A stretch of 64,000 nucleotides of DNA, from the NCBI RefSeq assembly GCF_000012365.1, contig NC_007651.1, forward strand, positions 2,356,001 to 2,420,000. The letters run 5' to 3'. Each line of letters begins with the position of its first letter. Position 1 is the first letter of the stretch. Below, one piece after another: positions 1 through 8,039 of the stretch. The notes beneath the pieces were generated by a model. That model was given only the letters and a program-made list of their open reading frames with translations. It searched no databases and was not told the origin of the DNA. A program made the position numbers and the translations under genes. This DNA comes from Burkholderia thailandensis E264. GTDB taxonomy: Bacteria > Pseudomonadota > Gammaproteobacteria > Burkholderiales > Burkholderiaceae.

Positions 1-564
1 CGAGTTCAGGCGCGCATCCGAGCGCGCGTTCGACAGCGCGACCTTGTCCTCGAGCTTCTGGAAATCCTCGGACAGGTTCTTGCCGCCGATCCCGCCGAGC
101 GCGGTGGCCGCGACGTCCTTCGCCTGCGCGATTTCCTGCTTCGCCTGCAGGATGTTCGAGCGCGCGTTCAGGTCGTTGCGGCGCGCACGCATGTCGGCGA
201 TCTGGCCTTTGAGCTTGTCGACCGACGGCTCGAGCGTGTCGAGCTCGCGCGCGAGCGCGTCGCGCTCGGCCTCGGCGTTCGCCTGCGCGGCGAGCGCTTC
301 GCGCGCAAGGGCTTCGTCGCCCGATTGCAGCGCGCGCTTCGCGCCGTCCTCATACTTCTTCGCGCGCTCGTCGGCGGTGTCGCGCTTGCTGCGTTGCGTC
401 GCGACCTGCGCTTCGATCTCGATCAGCGAGTTTTCCGCGCGGCCGATGCTGTCGTCGAGCTCCCGCACGATCTGTCGCGCGTCGCGCGACGGATCCTGCA
501 CCGAGTCCGCCGCATCGTTCAGCAGACCTTTGATCGTGCGCGAAATAGAGTCGAAAAGCGACAT
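1..564 (-). CDS. pspA: PspA/IM30-family phage shock protein, C-terminus cut by window edge
   Basis: This gene starts at an ATG at 564, preceded by a strong GGAGG ribosome binding site, and runs off the left edge; 188 codons are visible. The N-terminus MSLFDSISRTIKGLLND is the amphipathic membrane-binding helix typical of PspA/IM30 proteins. A long, charged, heptad-like coiled coil rich in Ala, Arg and Glu follows. Family members bind stressed inner membrane and help keep it intact. Full PspA proteins are about 220-230 residues, so roughly 35-45 residues are missing. No sigma-54 type promoter is evident upstream. The family assignment is confident; the physiological trigger is unknown here. 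Confidence 0.88.
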   Translation of the reverse strand, partial: MSLFDSISRTIKGLLNDAADSVQDPSRDARQIVRELDDSIGRAENSLIEIEAQVATQRSKRDTADERAKKYEDGAKRALQSGDEALAREALAAQANAEAERDALARELDTLEPSVDKLKGQIADMRARRNDLNARSNILQAKQEIAQAKDVAATALGGIGGKNLSEDFQKLEDKVALSNARSDARLNS

Positions 565-1080
565 GGATTCCTCCGTAAGTGATGAACGATGCGCGTACCG
601 TGGGCGACGCTTCGCCGCGGCGCGGGCGCGCTGCGTCGGCGGATATTACACCACCGGTTCGCTTAAACACCGCTTAAACGCCGCTCGAACGCCGGCCCGG
701 GCGGGGCGGCGCGCGCTGGCCGCCGCGACCGAAAATATGGCCGCCGGCGGCCATTTCCAGTGAGGCGCGCGCGATTTTTCCGCGTCGGCGCCTTTCGGAA
801 TGAAAGAAAGCGTCGCATCGGGCTCCGCCTTCATCATAGGCGGCGTTCGCGGCGCACGACGGTGCGCGGCGCAACGGATTGGAGGATTTTTTACAAAAAA
901 TCCTAAAGACGGGCCATCGATTTCATTAAAATGCGCTGTCACGCTGCGGACCGGACAGCCGTATGGACCGACGCGCGCCGGGATCCGTCGACGTGATACG
1001 CTCCACGACGCTACGTCCATCGATTCCACGCACGCGCTCAGCGCGTGCTCGAGGCGCGCCTCGTGCGCCGCCCATCCGAC
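565..1080. other. Intergenic region with two perfect inverted repeats
   Basis: This 516-bp divergent gap lies between the pspA-like gene and the penicillin-binding protein gene. It holds an 18-bp perfect palindrome (738-755), an AT-rich inverted repeat (883-904) and a doubled CGCTTAAAC motif around 660-679. No small open reading frame looked coding. Promoters for both flanking genes should lie here, but no clear -35/-10 pair stands out. Confidence 0.6.
883..904. repeat. AT-rich perfect inverted repeat upstream of the PBP gene
   Basis: The arms AGGATTTTTT and AAAAAATCCT are 10 bp each and perfectly complementary, separated by the dinucleotide AC. In such a GC-rich genome this is a conspicuous AT-rich element. 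It could be a bidirectional terminator-like hairpin or an operator about 180 bp upstream of the penicillin-binding protein start. Confidence 0.6.
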
Positions 1081-3603
1081 ATGCCTATTATCAAACGACC
1101 GCCTTCCTCCCGCGCCACGAACGAGCACCATTATTCGCTACGACGTTCGCCCGCCGGCGCTTATTACACCGATGACGACGATGGCGACGACCACGCGTCG
1201 CGCCGCACGAACCGCGACGGCGGCTCGCGCACGTTCGGCTCGCGCGTCGCGCTGTGGTTCGTCGGGCTTTTCGCGACGCTGCTCGTCGTCGGCGCGCTGA
1301 TCGTCGGCTATGCGCTCGTCGTGATGGGGCCGCAGTTGCCGTCGCTCGACGCGCTCACGAACTACCAGCCGAAGGTGCCGTTGCGCGTGTACAGCGCGGA
1401 CCACGTGCTGCTCGGCGAATTCGGCGAGGAGCGCCGCAGCCTCGTGCGCTTCGCGGACATCCCGGACGTGATGAAGAAGGCGGTGCTCGCGATCGAGGAT
1501 TACCGTTTCTACGAGCACGGCGGCGTCGACTTCGTCGGCATTCTCCGCGCGGGCGTGGCCGACCTGCTGCACGGCGGCGCGCGGCAGGGCGCGAGCACGA
1601 TCACGATGCAGGTCGCGCGCAACTTCTTCCTGTCGAGCGAGAAGACGTATACGCGCAAGATCTACGAGATGCTGCTCGCATACAAGATCGAGCGCGCGCT
1701 GACGAAGGACCAGATCCTCGAGCTGTACATGAACCAGATCTATCTGGGCCAGCGTGCGTACGGCTTCGCGGCCGCCGCGCGCGTGTACTTCGGCAAGGAC
1801 CTGAAGGACATCACGCTCGCCGAGGCGGCGATGCTCGCGGGGCTGCCGAAGGCGCCGTCCGCGTACAACCCGGTCGTCAACCCGAAGCGTGCGAAGGTGC
1901 GCCAGGAATATATCCTGAAGCGGATGCTCGAGATCGGCTACATCACGCAGCAGCAGTACGACCAGGCGGTGAAGGAGGAAATCCACGTGCGCACGCCGGG
2001 CAACCAGTACGCGGTGCACGGCGAATACGTGGCCGAAATGGTGCGGCAGATGATGTACGCGCAGTATAAGGACGAGACCTACACGCGCGGCCTCACCGTC
2101 ACGACGACGATCAACGCGGCCGACCAGGAGGCCGCGTACCAGGCGGTGCGCCGCGGAATCATGGATTACGAGCGTCGCCACGGCTATCGCGGGCCGGAAG
2201 GCTTCGTCGCGCTGCCGCCCGCGGGCGACGGGCGCGACGAGGCGATCGACGACGCGCTCGCCGACCATCCGGACAACGGCGATCTGCAGTCGGCCGTCGT
2301 GCTCGCCGCATCGCCCGCGGCGCTCGACGTGCAGTTCGTCGGCGGCGCGACGGCGACGATCAACGCCGCCGGGCTGCGCTTCGCGGCGGGCGCGTTGAGC
2401 TCACGCGCGTCGGCCGCGCTGAAGATCAAGCCGGGCTCGATCGTGCGCGTGATGAAGGATGCGAAGGGCGCGTGGCAGATCGTGCAGTTGCCGCAAGTCG
2501 AAGGCGCGCTCGTGGCGGTCGCGCCGCAGGACGGCGCAATCCGCTCGCTCGTCGGCGGCTTCGATTTCAACAAGAGCAAGTTCAACCACGTGACGCAGGC
2601 GTGGCGGCAGCCGGGTTCGTCGTTCAAGCCGTTCATCTATTCGGCGTCGCTCGAAAAGGGTCTCGGGCCCGCGACGATCATCAACGACGCGCCGCTCTAT
2701 TTTCCGCCGAGCGTGCCGGGCGGCCAGCCGTGGGAGCCGAAGGACGACGATCAGCCGGACGGCCCGATGTCGATGCGCACCGCGTTGCAGCGCTCGAAGA
2801 ACCTCGTGTCGATCCGGATTCTCGCGTCGATCGGCACGTCGTATGCGCAGGACTACGTGACGAAGCGCTTCGGCTTCGATCCCGCGAAGACGCCGCCGTA
2901 TCTGCCGATGGCGCTCGGCGCGGGCCTCGTCACGCCGCTGCAGCTCGCGGCCGGCTACGCGGTGTTCGCGAACGGCGGCTACAAGGTCGATCCGTATCTG
3001 ATCGCCGAAGTCGACGACGCGCGCGGCCAGGCGCTGCAAAAGGCGCAGCCGGTGGTCGCGGGCGCGAGCGCGACGCGCACGATCGACGCGCGCAACGCAT
3101 ACGTGATGAACAGCTTGCTGCACACCGTCGCGACGGCGGGCACGGGCGCCGGCACGAACGCGCTCGGCCGGGGCGACCTGCAGGGCAAGACGGGTACGAC
3201 GAACGACGCGAAGGACGGCTGGTTCGCCGGCTACCAGCAATCGCTCGTCGCGGTCGCGTGGATGGGCTTCGATCAGCCGAGGAGCCTCGGCAGCCGCGAA
3301 TTCGGCGCGCAGTTGGCGCTGCCGATCTGGGTGAACTACATGCGCACCGCGCTTTCGGGCGTGCCGGAGCAGCAGATGGCGATGCCGGACGGGCTGACGA
3401 CGATCGACGGCGAACTGTATTACGCGGATCGCACGCCGGGCGCGGGCTTCATCGCGAACGTCGATTTCAACCCGGCCGCGAGCCCGACCGTGAGCGCGAA
3501 CGATGCGCTCGGCTCGGCGGGCGCCGCAGGGCTCACGCCGCCGCCGGTGACGCCGGAGGAGAAGCGGCAGATCATCGACATGTTCGAAGGCAACAAGCCT
3601 TGA
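1081..3603 (+). CDS. mrcA: Class A penicillin-binding protein (PBP1A family)
   Basis: This is a bifunctional peptidoglycan synthase that polymerises glycan strands and cross-links peptides in the periplasm. The 840-residue product has a cytoplasmic tail with an Asp-rich stretch near residues 31-37, one membrane anchor at about 54-82, and a GT51 glycosyltransferase domain with motifs EDYRFYEHGG and QGASTITMQ. The transpeptidase domain follows, with SSFK (active Ser), SKN and KTGTT motifs in the expected order. An in-frame GTG/ATG-type start at 1045 is possible, but ATG 1081 begins directly at the conserved-looking tail. A strong terminator follows at 3637-3663. Length and motifs fit a complete, active protein. 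Confidence 0.93.
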   Translation: MPIIKRPPSSRATNEHHYSLRRSPAGAYYTDDDDGDDHASRRTNRDGGSRTFGSRVALWFVGLFATLLVVGALIVGYALVVMGPQLPSLDALTNYQPKVPLRVYSADHVLLGEFGEERRSLVRFADIPDVMKKAVLAIEDYRFYEHGGVDFVGILRAGVADLLHGGARQGASTITMQVARNFFLSSEKTYTRKIYEMLLAYKIERALTKDQILELYMNQIYLGQRAYGFAAAARVYFGKDLKDITLAEAAMLAGLPKAPSAYNPVVNPKRAKVRQEYILKRMLEIGYITQQQYDQAVKEEIHVRTPGNQYAVHGEYVAEMVRQMMYAQYKDETYTRGLTVTTTINAADQEAAYQAVRRGIMDYERRHGYRGPEGFVALPPAGDGRDEAIDDALADHPDNGDLQSAVVLAASPAALDVQFVGGATATINAAGLRFAAGALSSRASAALKIKPGSIVRVMKDAKGAWQIVQLPQVEGALVAVAPQDGAIRSLVGGFDFNKSKFNHVTQAWRQPGSSFKPFIYSASLEKGLGPATIINDAPLYFPPSVPGGQPWEPKDDDQPDGPMSMRTALQRSKNLVSIRILASIGTSYAQDYVTKRFGFDPAKTPPYLPMALGAGLVTPLQLAAGYAVFANGGYKVDPYLIAEVDDARGQALQKAQPVVAGASATRTIDARNAYVMNSLLHTVATAGTGAGTNALGRGDLQGKTGTTNDAKDGWFAGYQQSLVAVAWMGFDQPRSLGSREFGAQLALPIWVNYMRTALSGVPEQQMAMPDGLTTIDGELYYADRTPGAGFIANVDFNPAASPTVSANDALGSAGAAGLTPPPVTPEEKRQIIDMFEGNKP

Positions 3604-3636
3604 ACGAATGCCGGTGCGTCGGTCGCATGACACAAG

Positions 3637-3663
3637 ACGGGTGCCGGCGGCACCCGTTTTTTT
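3637..3663 (+). terminator. Rho-independent terminator after the PBP gene
   Basis: Stem ACGGGTGCC pairs perfectly with GGCACCCGT around a GGC loop and is followed by seven T. It sits 33 bp after the penicillin-binding protein stop codon. Confidence 0.9.
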
Positions 3664-3805
3664 GCTGGTGCGGGTTCGCGGATGGCGGTTGCCGATGTCG
3701 CGGCGCAGTTGCGCCAGGGGGGCGGCGCCGTCTCGGGCGGTATCGGAAAGGGAGGGGGCTGCGCGATCGCGACGACGTGCGTGTGATCCGCTCGGCGCGA
3801 TCCGC

Positions 3806-4255
3806 TCAGAACGACGCGCAAACGCGCGTCAGCACGAGCCCGACCGATTGCTGACGAAACCGCCCGATGTACGCGCGGCGGATGGCGGCGAGGCCGTCGA
3901 GCGTCGCGGGCGAGTCGGGCGCGACGATACGGATCACGAAGCTTTCCTCGTGCACGATGCGGCCCGTATCGCGATCGAGCCACTGGCCGCGCGTGTCCCA
4001 TGTCGTGAGCCCGTCGGGAAAGCGCGGCGTGACCACGTCGGCGACGAAGCGCGCTCGCTCGGTGTCGGTGACGGGGCCGCGGCCGGCGATGTCGCGGCCG
4101 AACAACAGGTCCGCCTGCAGTTCGCGCGTGCCGCCCGCTCGCGCGCAGCGCGCATCGCCCGAAGCCGACGGCGGCGAAGTCGCGCAGCCCGGCAGCGCGG
4201 CAATGGCGGCGATCAGCGTGATGCCGCCGATCCATGTCGAATGAGAAGCGCGCAT
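3806..4255 (-). CDS. Lipoprotein, DUF3574-like
   Basis: This 149-residue protein begins with a short signal sequence ending in a lipobox (AALPGC, with the Cys near residue 24), so it should be lipidated and anchored in the envelope. The mature part resembles DUF3574 proteins: it opens with RELQADLLFGR and carries a conserved-looking GLTTWDTRGQW segment and a central strand HEESFVIRIV. Function is unknown. The ATG at 4255 is chosen because it places the signal peptide at the N-terminus; a longer frame reading upstream to 4381 has no signal-like start. It lies downstream of the triplicated repeat region and is transcribed away from it. Confidence 0.75.
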   Translation of the reverse strand: MRASHSTWIGGITLIAAIAALPGCATSPPSASGDARCARAGGTRELQADLLFGRDIAGRGPVTDTERARFVADVVTPRFPDGLTTWDTRGQWLDRDTGRIVHEESFVIRIVAPDSPATLDGLAAIRRAYIGRFRQQSVGLVLTRVCASF

Positions 4256-4371
4256 CGTCGACCCTCGTCGGTGATCTTGGTTGATCGACCGCGCAAGTGC
4301 GCGTGACGTGATCGGCGCCGATCGCGCCGGCACGCCGCCGCATCCGAGGGCGCCGCTGCAAAGCGCTGCGC

Positions 4372-4719
4372 GCTCAAGCACTTACGCAGTTCTCCGGCTG
4401 CTTATCAACAAGCCTGTCAACACGATCTGTGGAAAACCCGGGACTCGACTCGGCGCGCGGCCGACGCGATTCGATCGTGCAACGCGCGGCGCCTGCGCGG
4501 GCGAATCGAATCGGATCAAGCGGTTAGCGCCGCTGCCCCATGCTTATCAACAGCCCTTTCAACAAAAACTGGGGATAACCGCATCGCTTTGCGCGCCTGC
4601 CGCGCGAGCCGTCGACGCATTTCGCGGCGCTCCCGGAAAACGCCGCGCGATCAACGCGTTAGCGCGCTTGTTCGCGGCTTTTCAACATGCTCTTCAACAC
4701 GAACTGGGGATAACCGGCG
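4372..4719. repeat. Three tandem degenerate copies of a ~140-bp module with DnaA-box-like motifs
   Basis: Copies begin near 4372, 4514 and 4649 (offsets 142 and 135 bp). Each opens with a GATCAAGCG-GTTAGCGC-like segment, then has CTTATCAACA (CTTTTCAACA in copy 3), six bases, TCAACA, and a closing CTGTGGAAAA or ACTGGGGATAACC. The cores are 4401-4436, 4543-4580 and 4678-4715. TTATCAACA, TTTTCCACA and TTATCCCCA each differ by one base from the DnaA-box consensus TTATNCACA, and members of a pair face each other. The third copy ends at the stop codon of the dehydratase gene, so the array could form its mRNA 3' end. No coding potential is seen. Confidence 0.75.
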
Positions 4720-5751
4720 TCACGGCCACGACATGCGATGCAGCCGAGCATGCTCGAGATGCGTGGCGAGCGCCGTCGAATCGATGTTGGTGCCCGACAG
4801 CAGCACGCCAACACGCTTGCCTTGCAGCGACTCGCGCAACGGCCCGAGGAGGGCGGCCGTCGCGGCCGCGCACGCGGGCTCGACCGCCACTTTCAGATGC
4901 GTGAACAAATAGAGCATCGCCGCTCGCAGCGCGTCGTCCGAGACGGTGACGATCCGGTCGACATGGCGGCGGCACAGCTCGTAGCTGTACTCCTCGGTGT
5001 GCGGCGCCATCAGCGAATCGGCGATCGTATGCATCGCGCCCATGCGGACCGGGCGATTCGCGGCGAAGCTGCGGCTCATCACATCCGCACCTTCCGGCTC
5101 GACGCCGTACACGTGCACGCGCGGATTCGCAAGCCGCAGCGCGGTCGAGGTGCCCGCGGCGAGGCCGCCGCCGCCGATCGGCACGATCACCGCATCGAGG
5201 TCGGGCGTCTGCGTCGCCCATTCGTAGCCGAGCGTCGCGGTGCCGAGAATCGTGTGATAGCCGTTGAACGGATGCACGAAGAAGCGGCCTTCCTCGGCCT
5301 CGATTCGCCGGACGATCTCGAACGCGTCGGCGGGGCTCGACGCCATCACGACCTCCGCGCGGTACTGGTGGCAGAGCTCGACGCGCGCCGGGCTCGCGGT
5401 GTCGAACATCACGACCTTCGCGCTCGTGCCGAGCCGCATCGCCGCATAAGCGACGGCCGCCGCATGATTGCCCGCCGACACGCAGGTGACGCCCGCGCGC
5501 TTTCTGTCCTCGCCGAGCGCGAGCAGGTTCGTGAACGCGCCGCGCGCCTTGAAGCTGCCGCTCGCCTGCAGCAGCTCGAACTTGAAGTTCACGTGCGTGT
5601 TGTCGAGCGATGGCAGATCGGCGCGCTCGAACACCGGCGTACGCGTGACCCACGGCGTGAGCGCGAAGTGCTGCGCGGCGATTTCGTCGAGCGTCGGAAT
5701 CGGCTCGCCGTTGATCGTCAGATGAGCGGGGCGGTGGGGTGAGGTCGACAT
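4720..5751 (-). CDS. PLP-dependent threonine/serine dehydratase-family protein
   Basis: This 343-residue protein has the fold-type II pyridoxal-phosphate layout of threonine/serine dehydratases. The lysine of GSFKARGA (K68) should form the Schiff base, AGNHAAAVAYAA is the substrate loop, and IGGGGLAAGT near residue 195 is the phosphate-binding glycine loop. Such enzymes deaminate threonine, serine or 3-hydroxyaspartate to the 2-oxo acid. There is no C-terminal ACT regulatory domain, so it resembles the catabolic/short class rather than biosynthetic IlvA. The exact substrate cannot be told from sequence. Its 3' end abuts the triplicated repeat, and argE lies 67 bp upstream on the same strand. 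Confidence 0.85.
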   Translation of the reverse strand: MSTSPHRPAHLTINGEPIPTLDEIAAQHFALTPWVTRTPVFERADLPSLDNTHVNFKFELLQASGSFKARGAFTNLLALGEDRKRAGVTCVSAGNHAAAVAYAAMRLGTSAKVVMFDTASPARVELCHQYRAEVVMASSPADAFEIVRRIEAEEGRFFVHPFNGYHTILGTATLGYEWATQTPDLDAVIVPIGGGGLAAGTSTALRLANPRVHVYGVEPEGADVMSRSFAANRPVRMGAMHTIADSLMAPHTEEYSYELCRRHVDRIVTVSDDALRAAMLYLFTHLKVAVEPACAAATAALLGPLRESLQGKRVGVLLSGTNIDSTALATHLEHARLHRMSWP

Positions 5752-5818
5752 GTGCGTGCGCGTATCGATGACGGAGGCCGGATGCTGGCCGAAACGAAGT
5801 TCGCCGCGGCGCGCGGGC

Positions 5819-7036
5819 TCACGCGAGCGCCATGCCCTGCACGAGCTTGCGCAGGAATCGCTCGCACGACGCGAGCTGGTCGAGCTCGACGAACTCGTTC
5901 GGCTTGTGTGCCTGCTCGATGTAGCCGGGCCCGCAGACGACGCTCGGAATGCCCGCGCGCTGAAACAGGCCCGCCTCGGTGCCGTACGCGACCTTGCGTT
6001 TTTCCTGATCGGCGGTGAGCGAGCGCACGAGCTCCGTGATCGCCGCCTGCTCGACCGCGTCGAGACCGGGCGCGGCGGCGACCTTCGAGAACTCGATCGC
6101 CGCGCTCGGATGCTCGCGGCGCATCCGCGGCAGCAGCGTGTCGCGCGCGTACGCGTCGATGCGCGCGAAGATCGCGTCCGGATCGAGCGTCGGCAAATTG
6201 CGGAACTCGAACGAGAACTGGCATTCGGCGGGCACCGTGTTCACGGCGTTGCCGCCCTGGATGATGCTCGTCTGCGCGGTCGTGAACGGCACGTCATACA
6301 GTTCGTCGAACGGGCCGTGCGCGCGGAATTCGTCGGCGAGATCGCGGATGTGGCAGATGAGGCGCGCCGCGTATTCGATCGCGTTCAGGCCTTTCGGGGT
6401 CAGCGACGAATGCGCGGCGTGGCCGCGCACGCAGCAGCGGTATACGTTGATGCCCTTGTGCGCGATCACGGGGCGCATGCCGGTCGGCTCGCCGACGATG
6501 CAGCCGGCGGGCGCGACGCCGCGCGCCTTCAGGTCGGCGAGCATCAACGGCGCGCCGACGCAGCCGATTTCCTCGTCGAACGACAGTGCGAAGTGGATCG
6601 GCTGCGCGAGTTTCGCCGCCTGCATCTCGGGCAGCAGCGCGAGCGCCGCGCCGATGAAGCCTTTCATGTCGCAGGTGCCGCGCCCGTAGAGCTTGCCGTC
6701 GCGCACCTGCGGCCTGAACGGATCGCTGTCCCATTGCTGGCCGTCGACGGGCACGACGTCGGTGTGGCCCGACAGCACGACGCCGCCGCTCGTCGCGCCG
6801 TCGTGCGCAGGGATCGTCGCGAACAGGTTCGCCCAGCCGTCGCGGGCGTCGTGCGTGAGCGTCGATTCGACGCCGGCCGCGGCGAGCGCGTCGCGGACCA
6901 TTTCGATGAGGCCGAGATTCGGCACGCGGCTCGTCGTGTCGATCGATACGAGCTGCTTGACCCACGACAGGCTGACCGGTTCGGCTAACGAGGAGGACGA
7001 GGACGCGGACGGTGCCGTTGCGTCGAGAGCGGACAT
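5819..7036 (-). CDS. argE: Acetylornithine deacetylase (M20 family)
   Basis: This 405-residue protein is predicted to hydrolyse N-acetylornithine to ornithine and acetate in arginine synthesis. The M20 metallopeptidase signature is clear: SGHTDVVPVDGQQW (zinc His and catalytic Asp), GRGTCDMKG (bridging Asp) and DEEIGCVG (catalytic Glu and a metal-binding Glu), followed by GEPTGM in the dimerisation region. The start at 7036 gives MSALDATAPS; a longer frame reaches 7366 but is Arg-rich and looks non-coding. Close relatives such as DapE share these motifs; length and the FALSFDEEIGC context favour ArgE. It probably precedes the dehydratase in one transcript. Confidence 0.88.
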   Translation of the reverse strand: MSALDATAPSASSSSSLAEPVSLSWVKQLVSIDTTSRVPNLGLIEMVRDALAAAGVESTLTHDARDGWANLFATIPAHDGATSGGVVLSGHTDVVPVDGQQWDSDPFRPQVRDGKLYGRGTCDMKGFIGAALALLPEMQAAKLAQPIHFALSFDEEIGCVGAPLMLADLKARGVAPAGCIVGEPTGMRPVIAHKGINVYRCCVRGHAAHSSLTPKGLNAIEYAARLICHIRDLADEFRAHGPFDELYDVPFTTAQTSIIQGGNAVNTVPAECQFSFEFRNLPTLDPDAIFARIDAYARDTLLPRMRREHPSAAIEFSKVAAAPGLDAVEQAAITELVRSLTADQEKRKVAYGTEAGLFQRAGIPSVVCGPGYIEQAHKPNEFVELDQLASCERFLRKLVQGMALA

Positions 7037-7705
7037 GGCGGGACTCCGGCAGAGAGGCGGACGAATGCAAAGATCATACTCAAAAACGAGGCGGCCCGTC
7101 TTCGCGCGACGCTTTGCGGCGCAGCATCGGGAGCGTGCGCATGCGGGCGCGCGCGGCCATCGTCGCGGCGCGCGGCGCACTGGCTTGCGCGCTTTGCGTC
7201 CGGGGCGCGAAGCGGTCGGTTGCACGGTCGTGCGCGACGTCTCGCAATGGGCCGTCCGGGGCTGCGACCGGACTGTCGCGGCTCCGGGCCGCTGCGTCGG
7301 ATTGCGTGCCCGCACGGTGGAATCGTGACGATGGCGGCGATGCCCGGCATGCGCCGCGGCACGCATCCATCACGGCGCGATCACGGATGAGAATGCGCGA
7401 TCACGGATGAGAATGCGCGATCGCGTTTCGGCGAAGCGATCCGCATCGCTGTTCGAATCCGCGACGGCAACCGCCTCGGCGGCGCGCCTGCGGCCGGATG
7501 CGGTTCGTGCGACGCGTGCGGGTTTCGGGGCGGCATCGATGGCGCGCGAGGGGGAACGGCGCGCATCGTTGATGCGTGTTCAAGTTTTATTTCGGAACCT
7601 AATATCGAATTGATTGCATCGCGCGATGTAATGGTTGCCGCGGCCGTTCGACGCCGCCCGCGCATCGAGCGAGCGCGGCGTCGAACGGCCGAACGGAGGG
7701 CGGCG
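7037..7705. other. Long intergenic region containing a 20-bp tandem duplication
   Basis: This stretch between argE and the crotonase remnant has no convincing gene. Several Arg-rich frames overlap in it, typical of non-coding high-GC DNA. It contains an exact 20-bp tandem duplication at 7381-7420 and an AT-richer patch near 7570-7620 that may once have held a promoter for the remnant. Confidence 0.6.
7381..7420. repeat. Exact 20-bp tandem duplication
   Basis: The unit TCACGGATGAGAATGCGCGA occurs twice back to back without mismatch. It is a candidate variable-copy locus. Confidence 0.85.
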
Positions 7706-7862
7706 ATGAAGCCTCTGCGCATCGAACGTAGCGCACGCGTGCTGACCGCGAGTTTCGACAATCCGCCGCTGAACTTTCTCGCGATCGCGATGATGCGCGA
7801 GCTCAAGCGCGTGCTCGACGACATCGAGCGCGACGCGAGCGTCGGCGTGGTCGTCGTCACGA
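7706..7862 (+). pseudogene. Truncated enoyl-CoA hydratase/isomerase (crotonase) N-terminus
   Basis: From the ATG at 7706, after a GGAGGGCGG ribosome binding site, the frame reads as a crotonase N-terminus: a first beta strand, NPPLNFLAIAMMREL and then VGVVVVTS, which normally leads to the oxyanion-hole segment. After about residue 52 the crotonase similarity stops, and the frame continues as Arg/Pro-rich sequence to a stop at 7999. Crotonases are about 260 residues, so more than three quarters is missing. This looks like a decayed gene with an internal deletion joining it to unrelated sequence; it should be non-functional. Confidence 0.65.
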
Positions 7863-8039
7863 GCCTGGCGATGCGTGTCGAGTCCTTGTGCACCCGCATG
7901 CCGCGCGAGCGCCCGCGGCTCGCTCGACGGCGCGCTGCGTCGCCGGCCGGCGAGCCTGCCGATCCGCCAATGGCCTATCGCAAACCGATCGTCGGCTAAT
8001 CGCCGACGGATCGTCAATTGACCGCCGACGGATCGCTCA

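Noticed and set aside
565..640. Sigma-54 promoter for the pspA-like gene
   Set aside because: No TGGCAC-N5-TTGC-like pair was found upstream of the start.
7381..7899. 172-residue minus-strand frame over the tandem duplication and crotonase remnant
   Set aside because: Arg/Ser/Met-rich with no recognisable domain; it is antisense to a clear crotonase segment.
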